DNA of 64,000 bases. Source: Azospirillum soli (lineage in GTDB: Bacteria > Pseudomonadota > Alphaproteobacteria > Azospirillales > Azospirillaceae). Made by a program: the position numbers and the translations under genes. Numbering within the stretch: position 1 is the stretch's first letter; each line of letters begins with the position of its first letter. Of this stretch, positions 17,430 to 26,158 are shown piece by piece. The DNA is taken from NCBI RefSeq assembly GCF_017876165.1, contig NZ_JAGINQ010000003.1, positions 186,001 to 250,000 of the forward strand. Reading direction: 5' to 3'. The notes below the pieces were generated by a model. It saw only the letters and a list, made by a program, of their open reading frames with translations. It made no database searches and had not been told where the DNA came from.

Positions 17430-20400
17430 TTAACGGCGCAGGCCCTCGATCAGTCCCTTCAGCAGCGTGTCGGGCTTCACCGCCCCGTCGCCGCTGGGGA
17501 TCGGCAGGTCCTTGGGCACGGCCTTGTTCAACAGCGCATCGGCGGCGCGGCGCGCGAAATACTCCTGAATCTCCTGCATCTCGAAGCTGCGCGTCGGCTT
17601 GTCCAGCGGGCCGGTCAGGCGCATGGCGAGCGGCGGCAGCGCCGGCTCGGCCTTGATCGCCAGACGAACGCGCATGTCGATGGTCTGGGCCGGCAGGCTG
17701 ACCTGACCGATGCCCGTCGCCTCACCCAGGTCGGAGGTCATGCGCATGTCGTGGGTGCGCACCACGCCCTGCTCCACCGCGAAGCTGCCGTCGAGACGGG
17801 CGAAGCGGGTCTCGCCGCCCTGAAGGCCGCCCATGACCGCGCCCAGCAGGTCCTGCGGCCTGTCGATTCGGGTCAGCCGGTCGCGCAACGCGCCGAGGTC
17901 GAAGCCCCGGACGACGCCGTCGCGCGCGGCCAGCCGCCCCTGCCCGTTCAGCCCCTTCAGCATGGCCTCGCGGGTGGCGCCGGTGGCGGTCAGAGCCGCT
18001 TCCAGATCCATCGTGCCGCCCGCGATGTCCAGGCTGCCGCCGCCGAAGGCCTGGGCGAGCTTCGCCTTCACCACGGTGATGGTGGCTTCCGCCGTCGGCG
18101 GTTGGTTGCCCGGCGCCGCGAGTCGCCCGGTGGCGCCGATCTGCCCCCCGAGCAGGCCGCCATCGAACTGTTCCAGCGTCAGCACGCCGTTCTGCACGGC
18201 AGCGCGCAGGGCCGGACGCTCGATGCGCGTTTCGCCGACCAGCAACGCCGCCGAGGTCAGCCCCAGCCGCCCTTCGAAGCGGCGCAGCCAGCCGAAGTCC
18301 ATCTTGTCGGTGGAGGCCGGGGCAGCCTCAGACGCCGGCCCCACCGGAGCATCCCCCGATGGCCGGGACGCGGCGGCGGGGCCGGCGGCGAGCCGTTCGA
18401 TGTCGAGGTCACCGGTCTGGATCTCCGCCTCCACGCGCGGCTTGGGGCCGCTCAGGTCGGTTGCGGCGCGGCCCTGCACGGAGGTTCCGGCGACGGTCCC
18501 CTGGATGTTGGCGAGCGTGAAGGCCTTCTTGTTGCCGGTCAGCTCTGTGTAGAGGTCGAGCGGGCCGTAGGCGCCGGCCGGACCGCCGTCGCCGAACAGG
18601 GCGGCCAGTTGGGCAAGCTCCGGGTGCTTGGTGCGCAGCTTCAGCTCGGCGCCGGGCTCCTTTTCCACATTCAGCAGGGTGCCGCCGGCCTCCAGAGTAC
18701 CGCCTGCCGCCTCCAGGTTCAGTTCCACCGCCATGCGCTCGGCGTCGCCGGACAAGCGGCCCTGCGCCTTCACAGCCCCCAGCCGCTCCGGCGAGGGCGC
18801 GCCGGCCGGCCAGGAGATGGCGCGCGACAGGCCGGCAAGGCTGGCTGCCTCGGCGCTCAGCGTCAGGTGCGCGCCGCGCAGGGGGGAGAGCCCGGCGATC
18901 TGGCCGTCCACCCGCCCCTTCAGCCCGGCGAAGTCATCGACCTTCGCCTCCTTGATGGTCAGGGCGCCTCCGTTCGCCGTGGCGTCCACGCGCAGCCCCT
19001 GCACCGGCAGGCCGCGCACCGTCAGATGCCCGACGGTCAGGTCCAGGTTCGCGTCCACCCCGGCCAGAAAACGGGCCGGCGTCATCGGAGCGCGGCGCTT
19101 GCCGTTCCCCGTGGTGTTCCCAGTGGCGGCATTCCCGGTAGCGGCGTTCCCGGCGGCGGGCGCCGGAGCCTCCCCGGCCGGAGCGGCGTTCTCGGCCGGC
19201 TGCGGCAGATAGGCGTCTAGGTTCAGCCGGTCGAGGTCGAGCCGCGCGCCGAAGGCCGGTCGGCCACGATCCACATAGGCGATGGCGCCGGTCACGCGGC
19301 TGGTGTCCACCCTGAGATCCAGCCCGCCCAGTTCCAGCCGGTCGGGCCGCCCCTGCACCGTGGCGGCCAGCGAGGCGCGGCGCAGCCGGTCGGCCGGCAC
19401 CGCGCGCACGTCCAGCTTCAGCCATTCCAGCAGAGCGCGGAGATTGTCGGCGTTCGCCTCCATCCGCAGGTCGAGGTTCGGCTGCCCGTTGGCCGCCGCC
19501 AGTTCACCCGCCGCGACGATGTCGGACCCGCCCGGCAGCAGCGCGCTGATTCGGTCGATGGCGAGCTTGCCGTCCGCGAGGCTGGCCTCCACCCGCCCCT
19601 GCCGGACCACGCCGCCGTTGTAGGTGATGCCGTCCAGCGCGAGGTCGAGCTTCGCTTCCAGCCCCGACGGCAGAGCGAACGTTGCCGGCTTGGGCGCTGG
19701 CTTGGACGCCGTCGCGCCAGTTCCGCCGCGCGGCGTGCCGGGCGTCGTCGCGCCGGATCCAGCCGGGGCGGCCGCACCGGCCCGGTCGAGCCACGCGTCG
19801 AGGTCCAGGCGGTTCAGCGCCAGCGTCACCTCCGCCCGCGCGGGCGTGCCGGTGCGCAGGCTGGCGTTGCCGGTGGCGCGCGTGTCGCCGAGCTGGCCTT
19901 CCAGATTGGTGAAGCTGGCGCCCGCCGCCGAGGCCTCCACCGCCGTGCGGACGCTGAAGGGCTGGGCCAGCGCCGGGTTGTTCGTTCCGGCGATCCGCAG
20001 CGGCTCCAGCGCGCGGGCAAGGTCGCTGCCCTCCGCGCGCAGATCGCCTTGGGCGCGCGTGTCTCCGTTCTGGGTACCGGCCGGGTGGCTCGTGACGATG
20101 CCGGCGAAGCGCAGGTTGGCGTCGGTGTCGGCCACCGACAGGGCGGCGCGCACCTGCACGGCCGCTCCCTCGACCAGCCGGCTGACGAAGGCCTCCCCGC
20201 GCAGGGGAACGCCGTGCAGACGGAAGGACCCCTGTCCCTGGAACGGGCCGGCGAAGCTGCCGGCGACGATGCGGGCGTCCAATTGCTCCAGCTTTTCCGA
20301 CCGGCCGTTGCGGGCATCGCGGTAGAGGATGGTGCCGTTCTGCACCGTCACCTGATCGAAGCTGACCGAGGAGGCGATGCCGTCGCCCGAACGCGCCGCG

Positions 20401-20810
20401 CCGCCGGCCGGCGGGCGGTCGGCGCCCGACAGGTCCCAGTTGAAGCGCCCATCGGGCAGCACCTCGAACACGAAGGTCGGGTCGATCAGACGGATGCTCT
20501 GCACCTGGATGCGACCGCTCAGCAGTGGCCCCAGGGCGACGCGGACGTCCAGTTCCTTCAGCCGCGCCATGTCGGCTTCGGACGCGCCGGGCGCGTTGGC
20601 GAGCCGCGCGTCGCGCACCGTCAGCGCCGGGGACGGCAGCAGCGACAGGCCGATGTCGCCCTTCAGATCGACGGCGCGGCCGGTGGCGGCCGACACCCGC
20701 TCGGCGATTTCCACCTTGTAGGCGTTCCAGTCGATGAAGCTCGGCACGACCAGAATCGCGCCGACAAGGACGCCGAGCACCGCCAGACCCGCGATCAGGA
20801 ACTTCTTCAC
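17430..20810 (-). CDS. AsmA-family envelope protein
   Basis: A 1126-residue protein with one N-terminal membrane helix (FLIAGLAVLGVLVGAILVV) and a long periplasmic beta-rich body. PSFIDWNAYKVEIAERVSAATGR and the DLKGDIGLSLLPSPALTVRDARLAN segment are the AsmA N-terminal signature; the last 250 residues match the AsmA-like C-terminal domain (LNGQGRLAARDGVVRGFDL). AsmA-type proteins are bridge-like proteins proposed to carry phospholipids between membranes. I chose the GTG at 20810, preceded by AAGGCAGGG, over a TTG seven codons upstream. A linker around residues 585-605 is rich in ATGNAATGN repeats. Confidence 0.88.
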   Translation of the reverse strand: MKKFLIAGLAVLGVLVGAILVVPSFIDWNAYKVEIAERVSAATGRAVDLKGDIGLSLLPSPALTVRDARLANAPGASEADMARLKELDVRVALGPLLSGRIQVQSIRLIDPTFVFEVLPDGRFNWDLSGADRPPAGGAARSGDGIASSVSFDQVTVQNGTILYRDARNGRSEKLEQLDARIVAGSFAGPFQGQGSFRLHGVPLRGEAFVSRLVEGAAVQVRAALSVADTDANLRFAGIVTSHPAGTQNGDTRAQGDLRAEGSDLARALEPLRIAGTNNPALAQPFSVRTAVEASAAGASFTNLEGQLGDTRATGNASLRTGTPARAEVTLALNRLDLDAWLDRAGAAAPAGSGATTPGTPRGGTGATASKPAPKPATFALPSGLEAKLDLALDGITYNGGVVRQGRVEASLADGKLAIDRISALLPGGSDIVAAGELAAANGQPNLDLRMEANADNLRALLEWLKLDVRAVPADRLRRASLAATVQGRPDRLELGGLDLRVDTSRVTGAIAYVDRGRPAFGARLDLDRLNLDAYLPQPAENAAPAGEAPAPAAGNAATGNAATGNTTGNGKRRAPMTPARFLAGVDANLDLTVGHLTVRGLPVQGLRVDATANGGALTIKEAKVDDFAGLKGRVDGQIAGLSPLRGAHLTLSAEAASLAGLSRAISWPAGAPSPERLGAVKAQGRLSGDAERMAVELNLEAAGGTLEAGGTLLNVEKEPGAELKLRTKHPELAQLAALFGDGGPAGAYGPLDLYTELTGNKKAFTLANIQGTVAGTSVQGRAATDLSGPKPRVEAEIQTGDLDIERLAAGPAAASRPSGDAPVGPASEAAPASTDKMDFGWLRRFEGRLGLTSAALLVGETRIERPALRAAVQNGVLTLEQFDGGLLGGQIGATGRLAAPGNQPPTAEATITVVKAKLAQAFGGGSLDIAGGTMDLEAALTATGATREAMLKGLNGQGRLAARDGVVRGFDLGALRDRLTRIDRPQDLLGAVMGGLQGGETRFARLDGSFAVEQGVVRTHDMRMTSDLGEATGIGQVSLPAQTIDMRVRLAIKAEPALPPLAMRLTGPLDKPTRSFEMQEIQEYFARRAADALLNKAVPKDLPIPSGDGAVKPDTLLKGLIEGLRR

Positions 20811-20949
20811 CGGTTGCCCTGCCTTCCCCAAACCCTTTTTTGACCCGACTCTTTTCGACCGCGCCGTTTCGGCCCGGCAGCCGTTCCGCTAAGCTACGCC
20901 CCTGAGAAGAAACAAGCAATTTGGGCAATCCAAGGGCGGAGGACCGCGC

Positions 20950-21135
20950 ATGGGCGATATCGTCAACCTGAACCGATTCCGGAAGATGCGCGAGCGCGAG
21001 GAACGCGAAAAAGTCGCGGAGGAGAACCGGGCGCGCTTCGGCCGCACCAAGACCGAAAAACTTCGCGAACGGCAGGAGCGTGATCGGCAGGTCCGCGATC
21101 TGGACAGCAAGAAGCTCGACGAACCGCCCAAATAG
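20950..21135 (+). CDS. DUF4169 family small protein
   Basis: A 61-residue, highly charged helical protein (MGDIVNLNRFRKMREREERE...). The opening GDIVNLNRFRK and the run of K/R/E residues match DUF4169, a small alphaproteobacterial family with no known function. GGAGG lies about nine bases before the ATG. It is divergent from the AsmA gene and precedes the DUF2189 gene by about 150 bases. Nothing in the sequence indicates a catalytic role. Confidence 0.8.
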   Translation: MGDIVNLNRFRKMREREEREKVAEENRARFGRTKTEKLRERQERDRQVRDLDSKKLDEPPK

Positions 21136-21287
21136 CAAGGCTACTCCATTCGGGGTAACTCTTATTTCATTTGTGACAATCGGCGATAAAAACAATCCGC
21201 TATCACGACAATCTAGCGGACGCCGCAATCCGCTGCTACATTTCCTCCCAAGAGAGGCCTTTCAGGGCAAAGGGGAGGACCGTCACC

Positions 21288-22109
21288 ATGGCCGATATCT
21301 GGTCTCACCGCGGGGCAGCCCACTTTCACGATTCGCAGTTCCACAAGACGTCCAGTTTCCTGCCGGCGATCCGCACGGTGGCGCCGGACCGACCGTGGGT
21401 CTGGCTGGCCGCCGGTTGGCGCGACATGAGCGCCAGCCCGATGATCAGCTTCGCCTACGGCGCGCTGGCGGTGGTGTCGAGCTTCCTGCTGGTCGCCGGG
21501 CTCGCCATGCAGGATCTGCATTACCTGATCCTGCCGATGGCGGCGGGCTTCATGCTGCTGGGGCCGCTGTTCGCGGTCGGCCTGTATGAGGCGAGCCGCC
21601 TTCTGGAGCGCGGCGAGCGCCCGACGCTGGTCAAGGTCATCGGCGCCTATCGCCGCAACGGCATGCAGATCGCCGGAATCGGGCTGGCGCTGATGCTCGC
21701 CATGCTGGCCTGGATCCGGGTGGCATTCCTGGTCTTCGCGCTGTTCTTCTCGATGGAGCCGCCAGCCTTCGACCAGTTGATCGACCGCATCTTCTTCTCG
21801 GTCCAGACCATCCCGTTCCTGCTGACCGGCACGATCCTGGGCGGGGTGATCGCGACGGCGGTCTTCGCCATCAGCGTGGTGTCGATCCCGATGCTGCTGG
21901 ACCGCGAGACCGACGTGTTCACCGCCATGGCGACCAGCGTCGCGGTGGTGCGCGAGAACTGGCGGCCGATGCTGGTCTGGGCCTTCCTGATCGCGCTGTT
22001 CACGGCGGCCGGCATGGTCACCGGCTTCCTGGGCCTCGCCCTGGCGCTGCCGCTGATCGGCCACGCCTCCTGGCACTGCTACCGCGATCTGGTCCAGCCG
22101 GAGCGGTGA
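21288..22109 (+). CDS. DUF2189 family integral membrane protein
   Basis: A 273-residue inner-membrane protein with about six hydrophobic helices. The N-terminal region PDRPWVWLAAGWRDMSASPMISFAYGA and the ending GHASWHCYRDLV match DUF2189, a family of uncharacterised membrane proteins. Upstream, GGGGAGG lies about eight bases before the ATG. A strong bidirectional hairpin terminator follows the stop. The 150-base leader contains A/T-rich stretches and short repeats of the type AATCCGCTA that may be regulatory. Confidence 0.8.
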   Translation: MADIWSHRGAAHFHDSQFHKTSSFLPAIRTVAPDRPWVWLAAGWRDMSASPMISFAYGALAVVSSFLLVAGLAMQDLHYLILPMAAGFMLLGPLFAVGLYEASRLLERGERPTLVKVIGAYRRNGMQIAGIGLALMLAMLAWIRVAFLVFALFFSMEPPAFDQLIDRIFFSVQTIPFLLTGTILGGVIATAVFAISVVSIPMLLDRETDVFTAMATSVAVVRENWRPMLVWAFLIALFTAAGMVTGFLGLALALPLIGHASWHCYRDLVQPER

Positions 22110-22122
22110 GCGGACGCTTTCA

Positions 22123-22161
22123 AAAAGCCCTCCCCCGGGTTCGCCTCGGGGGAGGGCTTTT
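22123..22161. terminator. Bidirectional intrinsic terminator
   Basis: AAAAGCCCTCCCCC and GGGGGAGGGCTTTT form a 14-base stem with an 11-base loop, with T and A runs at the two ends. It sits between the convergent DUF2189 and DUF1192 genes and can serve both. Confidence 0.9.
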
Positions 22162-22166
22162 CCCTG

Positions 22167-22355
22167 TCAGGAGGGCTTCTTGAAGAAGGCTTCGGCGGCG
22201 TTCTTCTGGGCTTCCTTGGCGGCGATCGCGGCACGGGCGCGCTCGATTTCCGCCTCCAGGCCGGCGATGTAGTCCTTCAGCTCCGCCATCCCGAGGGCGG
22301 TCAGATCCTTCAGGGCCGGCTTGGCCTTGCGCGGCTCCAGATCGTCGGTGTCCAT
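22167..22355 (-). CDS. DUF1192 family small protein
   Basis: A 62-residue protein, MDTDDLEPRK followed by LGMAELKDYIAGLEAEIERARAAIAAKEAQ and ending AEAFFKKPS. The short acidic start, central coiled coil and the FFK ending match DUF1192, a small alphaproteobacterial family of unknown function. GGAGGAAACGCCC precedes the ATG. It is divergent from the quinone oxidoreductase gene, with only about 80 bases between their starts, so the two may share a promoter region. Confidence 0.85.
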   Translation of the reverse strand: MDTDDLEPRKAKPALKDLTALGMAELKDYIAGLEAEIERARAAIAAKEAQKNAAEAFFKKPS

Positions 22356-22438
22356 GGGCGTTTCCTCCGGCCATGCTTGTCAGCGGTCTTGCGGAATTCT
22401 ACCTTCCGAAGCCGACGAACATAAGGGGGAGGATCACC

Positions 22439-23446
22439 ATGGGCATCGCCCTGCCGGACAGCATGACCTGCGTCGAAATCGCCGCGCCCGGCGGGCCGGA
22501 GGTGCTGCGCCCCGTGCAGCGCACCGCCCCTATCCCCGGCCCCGGCGAGGTGCTGATCGCGGTCGAGGCGGCCGGCGTGAACCGCCCCGACCTGCTGCAA
22601 CGCCAGGGCCGCTACGATCCGCCCCCCGGCGCTTCCGACCTGCCGGGGCTGGAGGTCGCCGGCCGCGTCGTCGCCCTTGGCGAGGGTGTGACGGAATGGG
22701 CCGCCGACGACGCGGTCTGCGCGCTGCTGGCCGGCGGCGGCTACGCCCAATACTGCGTGGCACCGGCGGCGCAGGTGCTCCCCGTGCCGAAGGGTTTCGG
22801 CATGGTGGAGGCCGCGGCGCTGCCCGAGACCTTCTTCACCGTCTGGACCAACGTGTTCGAGCGCGGCGCGCTGAAGTCCGGCGAGACGCTGCTGGTGCAC
22901 GGCGGCTCCAGCGGCATCGGCACGACGGCGATCCAGCTCGCCAAGGCGTTCGGCGCGACCGTCTTCACCACCGCCGGCAACGCCGACAAGTGCCGGGCCT
23001 GCGAGGAACTCGGCGCCGACCGGGCCATCGACTACAAGACCGAGGACTTCGTCGGCGTCATCAAGGAGGCGACCGGCGGGCGCGGCGTCGATGTGGTGCT
23101 GGATATGGTCGGCGGCGATTACGTCGCCCGCGACATCGAGATCATGGCCCCCGACGGGCGTCACGTCTCCATCGCCTTCCTGCAAGGGCCGAAGGTGTCG
23201 CTGAATCTGTTCCCGGTGATGACCAAGCGCCTGACCCTGACCGGCTCGACGCTCCGCGCCCGCTCGGTGGAGGAGAAGGGCCGCATCGCCCGGGCGTTGC
23301 GCGAGAAAGTCTGGCCGCTGCTGGAGGCCGGGAAGGTCAAGCCGGTGATCCACCAGACCTTCCCGCTCGGCCAGGCCGCCGAGGCGCACCGCCTGATGGA
23401 AACGAGCACGCACATCGGCAAGATCGTGCTGAGGGTGGCCGCTTAG
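22439..23446 (+). CDS. NAD(P)H:quinone oxidoreductase (zinc-free MDR family, PIG3-like)
   Basis: A 335-residue zinc-independent medium-chain reductase. The start is the ATG preceded by GGGGGAGGATCACC; a longer frame upstream is not supported. AAGVNRPDLLQRQGRYDPPPG is the quinone oxidoreductase signature and the cofactor loop LLVHGGSSGIGTTAIQLAK contains an AxxGxxG-type motif. FNADPH-type oxidoreductases of this group reduce quinones or similar alkenes by one or two electrons. No zinc-binding cysteine cluster is present. It ends five bases from the convergent transport-protein gene. Confidence 0.92.
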   Translation: MGIALPDSMTCVEIAAPGGPEVLRPVQRTAPIPGPGEVLIAVEAAGVNRPDLLQRQGRYDPPPGASDLPGLEVAGRVVALGEGVTEWAADDAVCALLAGGGYAQYCVAPAAQVLPVPKGFGMVEAAALPETFFTVWTNVFERGALKSGETLLVHGGSSGIGTTAIQLAKAFGATVFTTAGNADKCRACEELGADRAIDYKTEDFVGVIKEATGGRGVDVVLDMVGGDYVARDIEIMAPDGRHVSIAFLQGPKVSLNLFPVMTKRLTLTGSTLRARSVEEKGRIARALREKVWPLLEAGKVKPVIHQTFPLGQAAEAHRLMETSTHIGKIVLRVAA

Positions 23447-23451
23447 GGAGA

Positions 23452-24438
23452 CTACGGCACCAGCCCGATGTCGCGCAGCACGGTCTCGACGCGCGCCCGG
23501 TCCACCTTCAGGAAGGCGGCGAAGTCGTCCGGCCCTTGGTAGAGGTCCATCCACTGCCGGTTCTTCAGCAGGGTTCCCCAGGCCGGGGACTTCGCCATCG
23601 CCTCCACCGCCTCGGCCAAGGCCTGCTTGGCCTCGGGTTTCAGGCCCGGCGGGGCGACGACGCCGCGCCAGTTGGTCAGTTCCATGTTCACCGCCTGCTC
23701 GCGCAGGGTCGGCACGTCGATGCCCGGAACGCGCTTGGGCGCGGAGATGGCCAGCGCGCGCAGCTTGCCGGCCTGCACCTGGGCCGCGAACTCCCCCCAG
23801 CCCGACACGCCGGCCGTCACGTGGTTGCCGAGCAGCGCCGCCATCGCCTCCCCCCCGCCGGAGAACGGAATGTAGTTCACCCGCCGAGGATCGACCCCGA
23901 TCTCCTTGGCGAGCAGGCCGACCATGATGTGGTCGGTGCCGCCGGCCGACCCGCCGCCCCAGCTGACCGAGCCGGGATTGGCCTTGAATCGCTCCAGCAG
24001 CTCCTTCAGCGACCTGATCTCGGACTGGGCGGGAACGACGATGGCCTGATACTCGCCGGTCAGGCGGGCGATGGGCGTCACCTGGTCGAGCGTGACAGGC
24101 GACTTGTTGGTTTGGATCGCCCCGACCATGACGAGGCCGCCGACCATCAACGCCTTGGGGTTGGCCTTGAAGCCGGTGACGAACTGCGCCAGCCCTATGG
24201 TGCCGCCCGCCCCGGCGATGTTCTGCACCTGGATGTCGCGGGCGATGCCGGCGCCCTGCATCACCTCCTGCATGGCGCGGGCGGTCTGGTCCCAGCCGCC
24301 GCCGGGGGCTGCCGGCGCAATGATCTTCAGGTCGGTCATCTGCGCCCGGACCGGTGCCGGCGCCATCATGGCCGCCCCCACGGCGAACACCGCCACGGTC
24401 CATAAGAGCGCAAACGGATTCCGGCTGGCCTGCGGCAT
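23452..24438 (-). CDS. Tripartite tricarboxylate transporter (TctC/Bug-type) substrate-binding protein
   Basis: A 328-residue periplasmic protein with a Sec signal peptide (FALLWTVAVFAVGAAMMAPAPVRAQ). The Bug-family features are present: LKIIAPAAPGGGWDQTARAM for the ligand loop, VQNIAGAGGTIGLAQFV, and VSWGGGSAGGTDHIMVGLLA. Such proteins bind carboxylates for a TctAB transporter, but no tctA or tctB is nearby, as with many orphan Bug proteins. The start was moved five codons downstream to the ATG that has GGGAGGG seven bases before it. The ligand is not predictable. Confidence 0.9.
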   Translation of the reverse strand: MPQASRNPFALLWTVAVFAVGAAMMAPAPVRAQMTDLKIIAPAAPGGGWDQTARAMQEVMQGAGIARDIQVQNIAGAGGTIGLAQFVTGFKANPKALMVGGLVMVGAIQTNKSPVTLDQVTPIARLTGEYQAIVVPAQSEIRSLKELLERFKANPGSVSWGGGSAGGTDHIMVGLLAKEIGVDPRRVNYIPFSGGGEAMAALLGNHVTAGVSGWGEFAAQVQAGKLRALAISAPKRVPGIDVPTLREQAVNMELTNWRGVVAPPGLKPEAKQALAEAVEAMAKSPAWGTLLKNRQWMDLYQGPDDFAAFLKVDRARVETVLRDIGLVP

Positions 24439-24690
24439 GAAAATCCCTCCCAATCCGTCTTTTTCGTTCTATTCTCGTTTGCGGCGAGCGGCGCGGGCTT
24501 GCTAAAGCTTCCCAACAAGGTTAGCAGAGGATGGGCGGCCGGCAACCCGGCCGCCTGTCCTAGCACGCTTACATCAACCGGTTTCGGCCCTATATGGAGG
24601 GCGAAGTCCGGTGTATTTATCCGGTCAAAGTGAACCGATCACGCAACCCGCAAACGGGTGCGGTCGGGTTGGAGTTGTTCAGGAGGGATG

Positions 24691-25311
24691 ATGGCACTGC
24701 CCTTGATGCCGAAAGCGACGGCCGTTTGGCTGGTCGAGAACACATCCTTGACCTTCGAGCAGATTGCGGCCTTCTGCGGCATGCATTCCCTGGAGGTCCA
24801 GGCCATCGCCGATGGCGAGGTGGCGGTCGGCATGGTCGGGCTGGACCCGGTGGCCAACGGTCAGCTGACCAAGGCCGAGATCGAGCGGTGCGAGAAGAAC
24901 CCGGACCTGCGCCTGAAGCTGCTGGTCCCCGACCTGCCGCTGCCGGCCGCGCGCTCCAAGGGTCCGCGCTACACCCCGATCACCAAGCGCGGCGACAAGC
25001 CCGACGCGGTGGCGTGGCTGGTGAAGCACCATCCGGAGCTGTCGGAGGCCCAGATCTGCCGCCTGATCGGCACCACCAAGCCGACCATCGCGGCGGTGCG
25101 CGACCGCACCCATTGGAACGCCGCCAACATCAAGCCGCGCAACCCGGTGCTGCTCGGCCTGTGCACCCAGCGCGAGCTGGAAGAGGCTCTGGTCCAAGCC
25201 GTCCGCCGCGGCGGCGTCCCGCTGACCCAGGAGCAGCGCGAGGCCGAGGCCGGCGAGGAAGAAGGCTACGGCGACGAATCGCCTTATTCGGAGCGGCAAG
25301 GGGCGCGCTGA
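24691..25311 (+). CDS. TrcR (DUF1013) family cell-cycle transcriptional regulator
   Basis: A 206-residue cytoplasmic protein. It opens MALPLMPKATAVWLVENTSL and includes FEQIAAFCGMHSLEVQAIADGEV, then a second helix-turn-helix-like region (LSEAQICRLIGTTKPTIAAVRDRTHWN). This is the DUF1013/TrcR family, found almost only in alphaproteobacteria and described as a cell-cycle transcriptional regulator. AGGAGG is five bases from the chosen ATG; the ATG directly before it is too close to the site. The last 25 residues are acidic and poorly conserved. The 250-base upstream gap shows no other gene. Confidence 0.85.
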   Translation: MALPLMPKATAVWLVENTSLTFEQIAAFCGMHSLEVQAIADGEVAVGMVGLDPVANGQLTKAEIERCEKNPDLRLKLLVPDLPLPAARSKGPRYTPITKRGDKPDAVAWLVKHHPELSEAQICRLIGTTKPTIAAVRDRTHWNAANIKPRNPVLLGLCTQRELEEALVQAVRRGGVPLTQEQREAEAGEEEGYGDESPYSERQGAR

Positions 25312-25350
25312 CCCGCGCCGCCAACGCACCCTCCGAAGCCATCGTTTACC

Positions 25351-25462
25351 GTCATTCCCGCGCGGTCGGGAATCCAGGGGCCAGGAATCCAGAGGCCGGG
25401 AATCCAGGGCACGTCAAGAACGTCCCCGAATGGCCCTGGATCCCCGCTTTCGCGGGGATGAC
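25351..25462. repeat. Intergenic inverted repeat with three 15-base units
   Basis: The element begins GTCATTCCCGCG and ends CGCGGGGATGAC, with matching AATCCAGG and CCTGGAT parts inside, giving a large hairpin. In the left arm GGAATCCAG recurs at 25369, 25384 and 25399, a 15-base period. It sits between trcR and ubiX. The ends look like the widespread GTCATTCCCGCG-type palindromes of proteobacterial genomes. Confidence 0.75.
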
Positions 25463-25488
25463 GGACGTGCAAGGGGATCTTTTCCCGC

Positions 25489-26082
25489 ATGACCATTCCT
25501 CCCCGTCTTGTCGTGGGCATCAGCGGTGCCTCGGGCGTGATCTACGGCATCCGCCTGCTGACCACGCTGCGCCGGATCGGCGTCGAATCGCACCTCGTCG
25601 TCAGCCGCTCGGCCGAGGTGACGCTGGCCCATGAGACCGACCTGAAGGTTGCCGAACTGCGGGCGCTGGCCGACGTGTCCTACGCCGCCACCGACATCGG
25701 CGCGGCCATCGCCAGCGGCAGTTTCCACAGCATGGGCATGATCGTCGCCCCCTGCTCCGTCCGCTCCATGAGCGAGATCGCCACCGGCGTGACCTCCACC
25801 CTGCTGACGCGCGCCGCCGACGTGACGCTGAAGGAGCGCCGGCCGCTCGTGCTGATGGTGCGCGAGACGCCGCTGCATCTGGGCCATCTGCGCACGATGA
25901 CCCAATTGGCCGAGATGGGGGCGATCATCGCGCCGCCGGTGCCGGCCTTCTATTCCAAGCCGCGCACCATCGACGATCTGGTGGACCACGCGGTCGGCCG
26001 CGCGCTCGACCTGTTCGGACTGGACGCCGGCATCGTGCGCCGCTGGGGCGAACCGACCGAGCCGGAGATTCTGGAAACCTGA
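25489..26082 (+). CDS. ubiX: Flavin prenyltransferase UbiX
   Basis: UbiX joins dimethylallyl phosphate to FMN to make the prenylated flavin used by UbiD-type decarboxylases, including ubiquinone synthesis. The 197-residue protein starts with the flavoprotein segment LVVGISGASGVIYGIRLL, has the SGSFHSMGMIVAPCSVRSMSEIATG region that binds flavin and phosphate, and the LVLMVRETPLHLGHLRTM block of the family. The length is typical. It stands alone after a repeat element; ubiD is not in the window. Confidence 0.95.
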   Translation: MTIPPRLVVGISGASGVIYGIRLLTTLRRIGVESHLVVSRSAEVTLAHETDLKVAELRALADVSYAATDIGAAIASGSFHSMGMIVAPCSVRSMSEIATGVTSTLLTRAADVTLKERRPLVLMVRETPLHLGHLRTMTQLAEMGAIIAPPVPAFYSKPRTIDDLVDHAVGRALDLFGLDAGIVRRWGEPTEPEILET

Positions 26083-26158
26083 CGCGGCCTCGGCTATATC
26101 GCTGGGCGACAGGCTGGCCCGCATCGCGCCGGCCAGAACGATCAGGGGTGTCCTCCAG

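Noticed and set aside
25351..25420. Possible CRISPR-like array of GGAATCCAG units
   Set aside because: Units are only about nine bases with six-base gaps and lie in one arm of a hairpin; there are no spacers of proper size and no cas genes.
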